A DNA stretch of 64,000 nucleotides from Rhynchonema sp. JSB1_4 (GCA_030248065.1 JASAMV010002428.1:1-64000); one strand, 5' to 3'. Shown: positions 11,110-23,452, counted from the stretch's first letter. Notes: generated by a model from the sequence alone, not told the origin. Numbers and translations are program-made.

Positions 11110-13072
11110 ATGGCCCCATTCGCCCCATTCAAACTCATTCTGCTCATTGTGATCACGACGACTATCAGCAAATTGAACTCAAATCCGATCGAATCAAATT
11201 CCGACTGTGAATCGTTCAACGGTGTCCGATCAGTGTTTGACAACAACACCTGCTACGTTGTGCACGCGTCAGACAACGTGACACGTGACCAGGCGCGTGG
11301 CGGATGCATCGAAAAGGGCGGGCAGTTGGCCAGCATCAAGACACAGGATATTGCCGTCAAACTGAACGTGAGCTCGTCTTTTCTTACGGATTTCCACATA
11401 ATCACGGTGCCCCCTACTCTATGTAGCGAATAGGTTTTTGGAGATTTTTGGTTCCCAATCTGGTGCTATGTGGATAACCTCTTGCTTACCTCCCAACAAT
11501 CTATCTATGGTAGCTATCCCATTCCGCGACTTGCCGGGCACGAAAAATGGGGTCCGACGTTCTTAGGCCGTTGATATTTCGGGGCGGGGCCTTTCAGGCC
11601 CCCTGTGACGCTCTCTGGGTGGACGGGCGCATTCCGGGCGAAGTTTGTCAAGAAATGGCCAACCAAACGACAAACGAGACCGAAAAGGACAGATTCAAAC
11701 GGAGCAACAACGAGTCGATGGCGGGTGCTCCATGGCAGCCAGGCCGACCCGACAACAATGACACAGATGGCGGAGTCGAGTGCTGCGTGGAGCTGTCCTG
11801 CCAAACCGACACCACCCCCAACATCGGACTGAACGATAGGGCATGCACGACCGAGCTGGCTGGGTTTGTCTGCCAGTATGAGGCGAAAAGTGAGTGAAAA
11901 TCGAGTGAGAGGTGTCTCAGACTGGCGCCGAAAATGTGCGCGCAATAATGAGGACCGACAGTTGCGAAGCTTCGGCCAACCCGATATTTGTAACAGGCTC
12001 TGTAGCCCTCCTGGGATCTAACTGGCGCAAAATTTCTGAATGAGTACCTATTGTTTTGAGAAAGCTGAGTGCAAGCTGCACCAACAGCACCAGCAGCGAT
12101 TAGCTTTGCAGAAATCGAGCACGACGAAAACTGCCAGGAACCCGAATACCAAGACACGAACGAAAAACTGGCCCAGCAAGAGTTCCCCGTTTCCAAAGAC
12201 ACCGAACTCATCGTCTCTTGTGTCCCTGGGCACAAGGTTGAGGGAACGAACAGCACCAAACAAACGATCGTGTGTGTTGGCCCCGACTGGGACCAAGAGT
12301 TGAAACCGTGTGTGCCTGAAGGTTAGAAAATGATTAAAACAATGCATCATATAGCTCATTCTGCTTGAAATCAAAGTCCTGTCTTTTTCGGATTGTTTGG
12401 CTTAATTCCAACTTATAAAAATTCAGAATTCAAATATAAGAATTCAGCGCACCTGCATACATATGTACACTTCCTTCGAACAAAGTCATGACCCCATGCA
12501 ATCGCACACTCCTCAGTCGCAAGTTTTGAACAAAAAAATCTTAATCTTTCATTCATCTTGTCACATAATTCTGCAGAACGCCAACACACCAACGACACCT
12601 GCCAAGAACCCAACTACCAAACCAACAACGAAAAAGTAACTGCTGAACAGTTCCCCGTTCCTGAAGGCACCCAGGTGACAGTCAAGTGTGTCCCGGACCA
12701 CAAAGTCAGCGGGGAAACCAGCACCACCCAACTGATCGTGTGCGTAGGCCCCGATTGGAACCCGAAAGAATTGAAAGCTTGTGAACTGAAAGGCCGGTGA
12801 CATTTTCAAAATCGTTTGCTGAAAATCTAAAAAAATGATCTTTTTATTTCAGACCAAGAGCGCGAGCCGGAAAAGGGCCCGAAAGTTGGCGAAAGCTTCG
12901 ATTGGACCTGGGTTTTCGTTGCGCTTGGCGTCAGTAAGCACTTTCAGCGACTGTTTAGTCATGAAAATCATAATCTTTGGAAAAAAATTCCTGTTCAGGT
13001 GGCTTCGCAGCGATCGTGGTTTTGGTGGTGGTGTGCGCGCTGCACGTGAAGAACAACAATCCGGAAGAATGA
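11110..13072 (+). CDS. Membrane protein: C-type lectin domain, two sushi domains, one TM
   Basis: Six exons: 11110-11367, 11598-11889, 12112-12321, 12577-12792, 12853-12933, 12999-13072; 376 residues. A signal peptide (MAPFAPFKLILLIVITTT) precedes a C-type lectin domain split between exons 1 and 2 (GGQLASI, then LWVDG, PGRPDN, LNDRAC, GFVCQY). The Trp of the usual WND motif is Leu and the sugar-specificity triplet region reads RPD, so sugar binding is uncertain. Exons 3 and 4 each encode one sushi/CCP module with four cysteines and the typical Trp (CVGPDW...C). Exons 5-6 give a TM helix (FAAIVVLVVVCALHV) and a very short cytosolic tail. Several N-glycosylation sequons are present. A likely role is cell-surface recognition or adhesion. 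Introns 2-5 are in phase 1, as in modular extracellular proteins. Intron 4 requires a GC donor at 12793; the GT at 12797 breaks the frame. Confidence 0.85.
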
Positions 13073-13632
13073 AAAATTCAGACGAACATTCATATTGAAA
13101 CCAAAGATCGAACATGACCATTTGCAAAAAAATTAAGTTTACCGACTGTTTGATTTTCCATGATACCAATTCTATTTTTCCAAACGAAAGAGCATGAACT
13201 ATACTCGATTGTATTTTCGAAAAACATGACGTGAATTAGTTTCTGAGTAACGTGAGTTTGCTCTATATGTTATTATTGTTGCTTGACCTTATTCTTTTTG
13301 AATCAAGTGATTCTTCTCTGATGTTAACATATTTGTTCGCTGATTTATTGATTAATGAGTGATACGAACTTGTAAATTTGTGGTATTTTAAAGAGATCGT
13401 CGATCGTCACCTGTATACAGCACACGCCACCTCCTGGAGTACAAGAAAATCAATCAATCAAACGCCGCACCCAGTTGTGTTTGCGATGACCAAGTTCCAG
13501 TATGTAGTAAAAAATCGGCTCCAGGTGCGGCGCTCAGACTCAACTTCATCAATCCGGCCCGAGCCATGAAGTTGGATGAAACTATGTCGATATTTGATTT
13601 GCTCCAAAGGCAAACCCTCTCGGTATCCCAAT
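13073..13632. other. Convergent intergenic region
   Basis: This is the shared 3' space between the lectin-sushi gene (+) and the GT92 gene (-). TTTATT at 13343-13348 is AATAAA on the minus strand, a possible polyadenylation signal for the GT92 gene. A minus-strand frame remains open across 13458-13691, so the last GT92 exon may extend further than annotated. No clear plus-strand AATAAA was seen. Confidence 0.45.
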
Positions 13633-16259
13633 TTACCGAGCTGTTGGAAAATGGAGTTTTTTTTGAAAATCGCATTGGTGTGGTCTTTCAATTGCCGTCA
13701 AGAAAATTTGTTCTAGGCGACAATTGATTCACCCTTTAATTCTCAAGCAGACACATAACTCAGTCCAACCCGAAACTGTCCAATATCCCAAGTAGGTACC
13801 GTACCTTGTTGAGCAGGTGAGCGTTGTGTCGGGCGATCCCATGAACCAGTCGTATTTATTGTTCCTCAACGTCGTGTCGAAAGTGACGTGCACTCCCTGT
13901 TTGGTGACGTACTCGGGTCTGACCATCACCTTGCTCCTTTCTCCTTCAGGCAAAATATCGTGCATCGGAAATTCCCTGAACATGTTCAGATGCCTCAACG
14001 CTCGTTCCATCGTCGTTTCGAGGTGCGGACGATGGTTTTTGGGCAATTTTCGAAGGCCGAGAGTCGTCTGGAAATATTTACTATGCACAACAGCCCCCGT
14101 GTTCGTTCGAGATTGCTTATCGGCATCGAGCTATATTTAGCCGGGATCTGGATTTCTCAACCGGATTGAATTTATCTCCGAAATTTTGGAATCTGGATCT
14201 CGTTCGAGCACTGGCAAGAACAGGGACTCAAATCAAAGAGCCTGAAATTCGTTGAGTAACCAAGCTTTAAACTAGAAAATCACAAACTTATGAGCAAACC
14301 TCCACGAAGGCGCTACGAATGAGAAATCCCGCCGACGCCGGATATTTGAAATTCAATTTGAGCGCGTATTCAAACAGTCCATCCACTTGCACTTCGGCTT
14401 GATTCCCGATCAGTTCGTCGTAATCGAGAAGGGCCAGCAATTTTGACACGCCAACAGATCTGTAATGTTTCAACATCAGCCTCACTTTAATTAAATGCTA
14501 TTTTTATGCATGACCGGCCAGGGAATTACAAAAAAGGGACACCTGCTCGTAGCTGTGGGTACTTACTGTATATTCCACGTTAACCTGGACGTGGGTCGAC
14601 GACCTTGATACATACTACGTATGTATGAGCAGAACAATTTCACCTTGTTGTCAGAGACTACTTTTGCAATCAGAACGAAGCCTCAACCAGTTCGAACCTG
14701 AGTATACAATCGTTCATTGCGAGCGATTGGCCGTGATACGTCGTTTTGTCGAACTCGGCCTGTTCCGATGCTTTCCACTCAACTATCTCCATTACACCGA
14801 CAACGTGCGTGTAGTAAACTGAAACATCAGTTTACAGCGAACTTGTACCGGTTAAAACAAATTGAAAAATGCCGCAAAACGCAAACCAACCAATCAAATA
14901 ATTGAGCTCCGGCGATTGAGTGGGTGCATCTCTGTAGATGATGAAATGCTCCACTCCAACTAGACGGTGGTATTCGATGAAGAAAACGAATCTTCGCCAA
15001 TCCTAAAAGAGATTGTTCGGAGTCTTTGTGAGCTGAGAGAGGTCTGAGGAATTTAGAGTTTGGAATTTGGCAGAAAAAAATTACAATAATCGCGAATAGT
15101 TTACCGACCACTTCTCCGAACATGGGTGAAAGACAGATGGACAGCGTGTAGGTGAACTGGTGCGTCACCGACGGTTTCGGCACGTCGTGAACAGGTATGG
15201 ACACACTTTTGCCAGAGTTCGCATGCAATGACACCAGAACGTGGGACACCTTTGACGGGTCACCTAGATCAACGGGAATCTCGCACAGCATGTAGTACGA
15301 CCAACACATATCTGATGCAGCGAGCACGTTGATGAGATCCAGCGAGCTGCGTGTTTGTTGCACCTGCGGGAGGATGAAAGGTTTTTGTTCTTTTGATGTC
15401 TTGTGCCTCATAAGCAGAGTACTCGAACGAAATCCCGATCCCGATCCCGAAATTCGATCTGGCAAATTTACATATTCCGATAAAATCTCGAAAACCCGAC
15501 GCCGATTAATATTCCGGATCGAGATTCTGCTCCTGGTAAGCAATCCCCTTCGAGCACTCCTCACAGACAAATCGATAAGAAAGTAATTATACAGTTTCCT
15601 CTCTAACGCTGTCCACGAGCGGATTAAGGCTAGTTTCAATCAGAAAAATTAAGAGAAAGAAAAATGAAAAAGAAAAATATCGCTACTACGAATATCATTG
15701 CTGCAAATTGCTTACGTATTATTTTCGGGACACCATGACAAGTATTTTCAATATCATTACTAGCGAATACTAGCGCTTTTAGCGCATATACATAAGTGAC
15801 ACAATGTAACACAGCTTTCCATCTTTATTAATTTTATTATTCACCCTATATGTACGTGCAACATGCATATGGTCAAACCTGTTGATTGTCAATAATCAAA
15901 CTGCACGCGGTGTCGGACTGTCGTCGGTCCAGGTCACCTGGTCCAAAGAGTAGCACCCGAATAACGATTCGGTCCGGGTCCCGTCGGTCCAAGTAGGCCG
16001 GTCCCGGCGACAGGTAGAAATAGTTGTGCTGCGTGCAGTAACTGGGCACTTCATTGTCAATTTGCTGCTCGAACACGTCTTTCAGTCGAAAGTTGGTGCT
16101 CTGCGTCCACAAGTATATGACGAAAATAGCCAGTAGGCCATACAGACAGGTGCACGTGCAGAACCAGCACTTGAAATTCACGCACAATTGTTGACAGACG
16201 AGCACTACGAAGGAATGCGGCTCGTCTCGATGGTAGCGACAGGGGTTGGAGCGGTACAT
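13633..16259 (-). CDS. Family 92 (DUF23) glycosyltransferase, type II membrane protein
   Basis: Exons on the minus strand: 16259-15879, 15363-15109, 15002-14891, 14818-14698, 14459-14300, 14067-13805 and, tentatively, 13684-13633; about 447 residues, typical for the family. Residues ~30-55 form a membrane anchor (CLYGLLAIFVIYLW) after a short cytosolic tail, as in Golgi transferases. GT92 landmarks appear in order across exons: ICLSPMFGE; FIEYHRLVGVEHFIIYRDA; VMEIVEWKA; YHGQSLAMNDCILR; KLLALLDYDELI; RPEYVTKQGVH. All joins up to exon 6 keep frame. The nematode relative GALT-1 adds beta-1,4-galactose to core fucose of N-glycans; the donor and acceptor here are unknown. The segment that should carry the conserved HYR near the C-terminus reads STR, just before the last splice. 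The final exon and stop are uncertain. Confidence 0.85.
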
Positions 16260-17849
16260 GGTCAGGTCATTCTGACAGGAATTAAATCAATTAAGTCACT
16301 AATCTGTGACAATAATTCTGCGACTGTAACATGTTTAAGGCATGGAAAGCAGCATACTTTTCTGAAACTAATTTACAGATACAGTAGACTGACTTGGTAC
16401 TGGCACTAGGATGTTTTCCAACTGACAGCGAAGAATGAATAAATAAGCGTGCGCATTACAATATGGTACCTGTTTTTCCAACTAGCTAAGCCTGTATTCC
16501 AGTGGATCTTGTCGGTTTCATAATTTGCTCGACAGAGATCAGTCAGCGCACTTAATCGTGCAGCGGGTTTATTTCGAATGCACTGACATTTCGAGTTTTA
16601 CCATAGACATTGCGTGCCAAACCATGCCATATGTACCTCAATGATAATATTAAATGCAGCGTGCTCACTAGCTGACATGAAGGTGCGGCCTTCATATGAC
16701 CCATGGTATACATACGTACGTACCTCTCAAATAGTATACCTTTCAAATTCATATTGTGTGCTCTGTACCTGCTGTCCCTTTTCTCCTGTATGTACATACA
16801 GCATGTATGAATGTATACGTTCATGACATGATACGCTGGTAATATGGCTAATACGCGTATGTCGGCGCGCGTGTGAGTGCCCCGAGATCAATACGTGGGA
16901 TGGCAGCTACAGACCGCATGTCAAAAAAGTAAACATAAACAGGACAGGGTACACAATTCCAACTAAGCGGCGTTGAATTACATAGCCCTTTGGATGACGC
17001 ACGCTCAAAAATGTGGTTCTGCCATGTGTCGTGTTCAGACAGCATTAACTTCAAAACTTGTGACTGTTTTGAAGGACATATCGAATGATAATCAAGATTG
17101 GTAAAATTAATTCGGACGGCTGTGACAAAAAGCTCGGCTAAATTTGAACCGAGGAGAATCGAACTTTGCAAAGTCTATAATATCGGGGACGAATGTCGGA
17201 TGAATGTGCACCCGCAGTCCAAAACCTCTGCTGATGCTAAAGGGCATCTACTTGAAAAAATCTTACGTGAACTGAGAAGGTTGATGTCGAATATATCTTG
17301 GGCTACATATGTAGGTGCAAAGTACACCAAAGGTTTGCAGCTGTCAAATAATAGAATTGAAGGTGGCAAAGCAAAGCGAAAAAATTAAATGCAAATCAAA
17401 TTGTTTCACACAACTTTCGCGCTAAAGTGTAATAAGAAGAGTAACAGTCTTGGCACAAGCTATGTACATACTGTGTGCATTGAGAATTGCTGTTGTCGCT
17501 TATTTGACCAACTGATAAAGGGGCCAAGAACACACAACCTGGCACAACACGGGTAAGTTTCACTGCCTTGGTGACGCATGCACACATATGTACTGTATGT
17601 GGACAGTGTGGGCCAGAGACAAGCGAAGAAAACGCTTTTTAAAAACAACAATAAACCACAACTGTACCCACGTAAGCCAACTGAAAATAAAAAGATATAC
17701 CGACACGATGCATTGTAATGTGGCTGGGGGCGCAATCAAGTCAAGATGAGCAGGCAAACTATGTAATCGATGTCATATTCTCCTTCATCTTCTCTCATTG
17801 CTTCGCTGTATCGGGAAGCACCCAGCTATAAATAAAAGGTCCGAGGACA

Positions 17850-20012
17850 ACACTTCATTCCGCGTCAATACTTCATGTGAGAAGAAAGTTCATGCGAGTC
17901 AACACTTCATGTGAAGTCTGAAACACTTCATGTTGTGAGACAACAGTTCATGCCATGAAGTGTTGGCTCACCTCTGCTACCGTACCCAAGCAGAACACTT
18001 CATGTCTGCGCGTGTGGGGTGCAACTGTAACCAAGGGCAACGTGTAAACAGGCAACTGTATGTTGTACTGGGCACTAGTAAAACTCGTGCCCGGCAGTTC
18101 TTCAATTTTCAGGGTCAAGTGACTTCAGTCTTGCTGCATGTACGCAGCTGCTCATGCTTATTTTTTCCGAAATAATCCGGTCAACCCGAGTGTAATAATG
18201 CTGCGGGTTCCTGGTGGCCCGTTTTTACTTGTTTCACAGAAGGACGGTGCACCAGATAATCGTCAGTGCGGATGCACCAGAGGGCCAACCACAAGAACAC
18301 ATACGAGCTGGTTTTGTGATACGATATTGCTCCTGTTATTGTTGTATTGTTAACACTTACTGTATGTAGTTTTGGTTGGGTACAGTTTGCAATGCCATTG
18401 TGCACTAATGAGCATGATAACAGAAGCATCCTTCGTACGGTATTGTCAGAGTGTCATCGTCAGTGTGAACCCAATGTGACTCAGAATGAAGAACCAATAA
18501 AAACAGACACAATAAGAGTGTATGTACATGCATACTGTGTATTCGTTTATAGCAACATCTGTTATCATGCCTATCGGTGGCAAATCGATGAAAAGTTCCC
18601 TAGCCAAACTCACAGCCGGTACACAAAGGTGACATTGCATGTGCATGCAAGAGATCTTATGATGTGGGCTCTGTCGTTGCCCGGGCATGCATGTTTGCGC
18701 ACAACAAAGAGAATGAAGAGCTGTATGACCATCAGGTTCACCACTTTTTAGGGTCGCGCGGGTGTTTGCTTCATGGACTGCATGTTGTTACAAACTTATT
18801 TAACCTTCTGAAATTATACAAATCTAAACATCAGATTCTATCTAAATCTAAATCAGTCTCCCATGCCGATAAAACATGTCCTGCCCGGCAAATGTGTTAT
18901 GTGGACTGGAAGTCTGCTAGCCAGCGCAACGTGTAGCGTGTGGCGTGCAAAGCAGTGTGTGTCTGCACGGTTGCATGGGTATAAGTGCAACTTTGAGCCG
19001 CAGCCAGACCGCGTTCCCGTAGCTCAGTTGGTAGAGCAACTGGCTGTCCAGGCTTGGTGGCTGGGAGGTCGGAGGTTCGAGTCCTTCCGGGAGCATACGT
19101 TTGGTGTGGCGGTTCAGAGTTCACAGTTACATCACGGAGAAACTTTCGTCATAAAAAACGGCTGAGGCCACGAAATTTCACTTCTTTTTCAATGTACAGG
19201 TGGGATAGAAATGAGACGTGATAGTTGTGTATTTCAGTCGAAATTTGCTTTTTCTTGGTCTCTTATCACGGGGTTTGACTGAAGCGCACATGAAGGTATA
19301 GGGTTAGAAATATACTGCATTAAGCATTACTGTCTGCTCACCATGTGCTTCTCACCGCAGCCAAAAGCGTGATATTTGTGGCCAGGTATCAGCGTTCCAT
19401 GGTTTCTGTGATACCTGTTTCACATCGTGGTACCTATTTGTTGCTGAACATGCCTTCATTGAAATTAGTGCTGGTGTAATTATGACGAACTGCAACTTGT
19501 ACATACATATGTACATAGTACATAGGTGCCCGTCACACTCATGCGCTCCATTGGTTTTCGGATCCTGACATCCTCGTGTTCTAAATTTCGATATTTTCAC
19601 GTACACCACGACACGCAGCTTGATGACGGGATTTGATTGATATATAGTTTCACCATCATCAAATGCACCTAACTCGCGTACCACTCGAAACCGCAAAGCG
19701 TGTGCATCAAATGACATTCATGAACGCAGGATATAGGGGTACATGAAGTGACACTTTGCACTTCATACCAAATATCACGATATCTGCAACTTCCAATTGA
19801 TTTGGTGTTGGATAAGTGTACCTGCGTACTAGACAAAACCATGTACCACATTTGGTTGTTGCAGCGTTAGGCACAAGTGAGCGGGAAGGCAGAAACCGCT
19901 CGGTTGCCCTTAACTATGGACATGAAGTGTTGTCTCACATGAGGTTTTAAGACATGAACTGTTGACACAGATGAAGTTTTATACCAACATGAAGTATTTT
20001 CCCACATGAAGT
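17850..20012. repeat. Two opposed clusters of a CACTTCATG motif
   Basis: At 17850-18006 the word (A)CACTTCATGT occurs about six times with variable spacing and GTGAGA/GTGAAG linkers. At 19915-20012 its reverse complement (CATGAAGTG) occurs about five times. Both clusters share a GTGAGACAACA-type linker and lie next to a GGGCAAC block on the inner side. They could be the degenerate ends of a ~2.1 kb foldback element, or unrelated arrays. Confidence 0.45.
19013..19095 (+). ncRNA. tRNA-like sequence (pseudo-tRNA or SINE head)
   Basis: Box A (TAGCTCAGTTGG) and box B (GGTTCGAGTCC) are intact. A 7-bp acceptor stem (GTTCCCG with CGGGAGC, one wobble), a D arm (GCTC...GAGC), an AGGTC variable loop and a T arm can be drawn. 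The anticodon region has about ten extra bases and no clean 5-bp stem with a 7-base loop, so an amino-acid identity cannot be assigned. A related, more decayed copy lies at 31908-31983. A tRNA-derived SINE or pseudogene is likelier than a working tRNA. Confidence 0.5.
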
Positions 20013-20898
20013 TTTGACATACAATCAAATAAAAGCGCCAGAACCTATTCTTTTCGTTATTAGATACGCGAATTAACCATTCTTCCGCAGCCTGATATCG
20101 GATGGTGAACGCGCTGAAAGAATGTTTCTGAAAAAGTATACTATTATAACAGACATAGACACTTCTCATTGCAGAACAGCTGTGTGGAATAATTCCATTT
20201 GATTTGGTTTTGTTATGCTCTGTTTATACCCCTGTCACTAATATTGTTTGAAAACCGTCAATCTTTAGTGGTGTTTGTAGGTATACCTATATACTGATTC
20301 GGGATACATTCAACATCAACGCAGATTTTAAGAAACCATGCATTCTCAGTTCGTAAACATTCATAATTAGATACCATTGGGCGTGAATTTAATTCTCGGC
20401 TTGGGGTTAGACATAAGTCGTATAATCTATGCAAACGTCAGTGTTAGTGTTTTGTGTTTTATTTTAATCAATTTTTTTAAGCTACATAGGTATGCAAATC
20501 AGGCCAAAGCTTGGAAGACCTGTCCAGCACAAATGTGCACTGCAATGCCATCACCGGTTTCTTTTCGTTCGTGCGTCAGGTGTGTGAATCAGCAGGAGTT
20601 TCGGAGTAAACTTTTCATAGTTCGATGCTACGAACTGAACGCTTTTTTTGCAATAGATCAAAATCCAAATTTTCGATGCCAAACAAACGACTTTTGAACA
20701 TGCCTGTTTTACGCAGAGAGTGTCGCCCACGTGCTTGTGCGTGTGCGCTCCAGCAAAAAACGTACCAAAATATCAGTGCCATCCCATCTCAAACAAATAC
20801 ATACATCAGCCACAAAAAATGATGTGCTGCTGTTAAGATGCTTTTTCACAATCTAACAGATTCTAAAGCACGAATCATTGTAATTGATATAATTCACA

Positions 20899-21820
20899 TC
20901 ACTGATCATTCGGCGCCAGCCACGGCGATTGTTTCTTGGTGTTCTCAGCCCGCGTTATGCTGTCGAAATAGGTCGGCACGAAACGTTTGCTGAACGATAG
21001 TGCCTGAGCAGCTTGTCGATGATCGGCATAGACCTGCATGCACAAACAGATTGGCTGTTCTCCGATATTAGTTGTACAATGACTATATAAGAATCCATCC
21101 AAAAATTTTCCTGAATGGTAAGGCACGTCTCGCTGCAGATCACAAGCGTTCTACTTATATTTTTTTCCAAGACATTTCTGGCGATATTACAGTGAAGTTA
21201 CCGTTACCTTGCTGCTCGCTGCGGAACTTCGCCGGCATCAGAGAGCACGAGCAAAATTTCGCCAAGCGAAAAGAGCACAAAACTTTTACAACATCAGTAA
21301 CATCACTGCCGTTGCGCTTAATCACAGACGATCGACAACGAAAATGTTTCGCAACGCAATACGGATAGGGTCTGTTAGTGATACATATACTTCACCAGCG
21401 AAGAGCGAAATTTAGTAGCGATAAGCGAAAGTTCGCAGCGAGATTTCTCTGAGGTGTCAGAGAGCACGAGCGAAATTTCGCTCTCCTCTCTCGAGTGGTA
21501 TTAGAGCGGCCTTAAAGGCCCTTCAATTTCAACTTTTAGGCTATTATTACTAAAAAAATGTAACTCACCGGCAAGAAACGTTTGCCGAACCGACCCATGC
21601 TTTTCGCCGCAAACGCTGCCATCAGCTCTCGAACCTGGCTTGGGTCTAAAATACAACAGCGGGAATCGGCACATTAACTTACATTAGTAATCCCGTTCAT
21701 TTCGTCTCGGAGATTAAAAATTAAGCAACTGGTATAATCGCAACTTATCTAACCTTCGGTCATCGCCAGAACGATTACCGAGCTGACAGCACACAGAATG
21801 GTTAGCTTTATCAGTAGCAT
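20899..21820 (-). CDS. RFamide-type neuropeptide precursor (FLP/NPF-like)
   Basis: Three minus-strand exons, 21820-21754, 21645-21569 and 21033-20899, join in phases 1 and 0 to give a 92-residue precursor. The signal peptide is MLLIKLTILCAVSSVIVLA. It is followed by a ~20-residue segment ending KSMGRFGKR: RF, a Gly amide donor and a dibasic cut site, the standard signature of an RFamide prohormone. A second KR follows (ALSFSKR), giving a C-terminal segment starting FVPTYFD that echoes FLPVYAD after the first site. The predicted product is an amidated peptide of about 23 residues ending GRFamide, or a short SMGRFamide if cut after the preceding Lys. The length resembles NPF-type peptides, but the RxRF ending and the conserved NPY/NPF intron inside the RF codons are absent. 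Luqin-type precursors usually carry a C-terminal cysteine pair, absent here. Intron 2 contains a fragment of a TA-type MITE. Confidence 0.75.
21071..21120. mobile_element. Fragment of the TA-type MITE family at 61173
   Basis: TACAATGACTATATAAGAAT and the following CCATCC...TTTTCCTG match the terminal repeat at 61183-61215. This uninterrupted copy in an intron of the neuropeptide gene shows what the site at 4743-4950 looked like before its insertion. Confidence 0.6.
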
Positions 21821-22071
21821 TGTGCGCGATGTTCGTTGTTTTGTTGGTCGTTGAGCTGATGATTGTGGGCTACAACGTAAATAAAGGGATAGAGTTAAAC
21901 ACAAAAAGTAGTGAGAATGATCCAAATGACATAGTAGAAAAGGTTGGACGAACCTTGTGACAAATGCATATGACTTTATGCATCGTTGAAATTAGTCCCA
22001 CCGCGACCAATGCAAAGGCGTATACGTCGTAAACATAATAGCAGCGTGATATTTTACTCCGTTTGGGCCAC

Positions 22072-22636
22072 ACCGTGTTTCCTCTAATAGAAGCCCTGGG
22101 CTTCTATTTCTTCAACCACCCTCTGACCCCGGGCCTTTCATCAAAGGGACACTTCTGTTGGGACGGTGCTTACATTTGCTCAGCGACACTCTATGGCTGA
22201 AATGAGCACCGCACTGTATTTTGCTGAGAACATGCTCTCGAGAAAGAAATTTCGAGGGTGTGCGATGCGATACCAACCTGAAGTACGATAAGGGCGAACT
22301 CAGGTTAAATGCGGAATCCGGAACTCCGGAAATAATTTGCATGCATAAAAATGCAAAACATTTCCGGACTCCGGAAAGGTTTCCGGAAAACGCAAAAAAT
22401 TACTTGCAAAATAAGAATGCATTTTCCGGAAATATTCTGGATTAAGGTTTATGAATTTAACCCAAGCCCGCCCTAATACCGTTTTTCGAAGGACAAGAGT
22501 GGCGAGCGTATGGACAAGGAATGCACATCATTACGGGTGTCATTATTAGTGCAGAACATTGGGGCTGCCTGGGTATTTCAAGGCATGATGCCAAACACGG
22601 GGCTTCAGGGGGCCTCAATTAGAGGAAATATACGGT
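22072..22636. mobile_element. Inverted-repeat element with CCGGAAA-rich interior
   Basis: The left end ACCGTGTTTCCTCTAATAGA and the right end in reverse (ACCGTATATTTCCTCTAATT) match over ~25 bp, both followed by GA/GG-GCCC. The interior between 22314 and 22440 repeats the palindromic words TCCGGAA/TTTCCGGAA at least six times. There is no coding capacity. The ends resemble the ACCGTAT... ends at 27189 and 59932, but the interior differs. Confidence 0.5.
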
Positions 22637-23452
22637 AGCTGTCCTGTGATGTACCACAGTTCCTCTGGAACCACTTACATGAATACAGGCTGTACTTAGC
22701 TGTTGACCTAAGCATCCCACGTGTCGTGTGAACAAAGTCTCAAGGCACACTGTTTTCTTGAAGCACGGTGTTTTTAGTGAATTGTTTTGTTTGTGACGTG
22801 CATCGACGGAATGTTGACTTCACCCCGCATCCAAGAAAGGGCATGCACTTGTACATCTATGCTTCTGGAGACAACTCGGCTGTAATTTACTTTTGTAACC
22901 AAACAATCTGAATTCCTCTGAGTCAGCTATACGTACATACATACATACAGTATACATACCTAAGTATATGTACCTAGGTGAGGTCCGGGAAAGACAAACC
23001 GTTCAGTACGTTGTACGTCTTATTTCTGGTCGAAACGTGGGCCTACTTTGGCCCCAAAGGGGCACTGCAATGCCGTGATCGTCATCACACGTCATTTCTT
23101 CCGAAAATGCTCAACGCAAGAAAAACAAAAACAACAATATGCTATTGCTGTCACAATCAGCTGTGCACTTTCAGCAGACAACATCAGATCAAGCATCAAA
23201 CATAAGATGGCCGGATACGTTGTTGCGACAAGGTGATTTATTGAGGGCCAATTCTTTGTTCGTTTGATCTATTTGCAACCACAGCAAAAGCGGAGCAACC
23301 AATTTCATATTTTGTCCAGCTTACTTTCTTGACATAAAATCGAAGCGAACTATGATTGACACAAGCACGAACAATAATCTTTTGTAAAAGCTCTTTCTCT
23401 TTGAAAAGTCCATAGCGAAAAAAGAGTGACCAGCACCGCGTCTCGTTTTAGT

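Larger units (their letters stand above)
16260..20898. other. Non-coding stretch, repeats and tRNA-like sequence
   Basis: No protein gene is supported on either strand. Contents: TACATA/GTATGT microsatellite-like tracts (about 16690-16820), clusters of the motif CACTTCATG in opposite orientations (17850-18006 and 19915-20012), and a tRNA-like sequence at 19013-19095. Short frames in this region have no splice or domain support. Confidence 0.5.
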
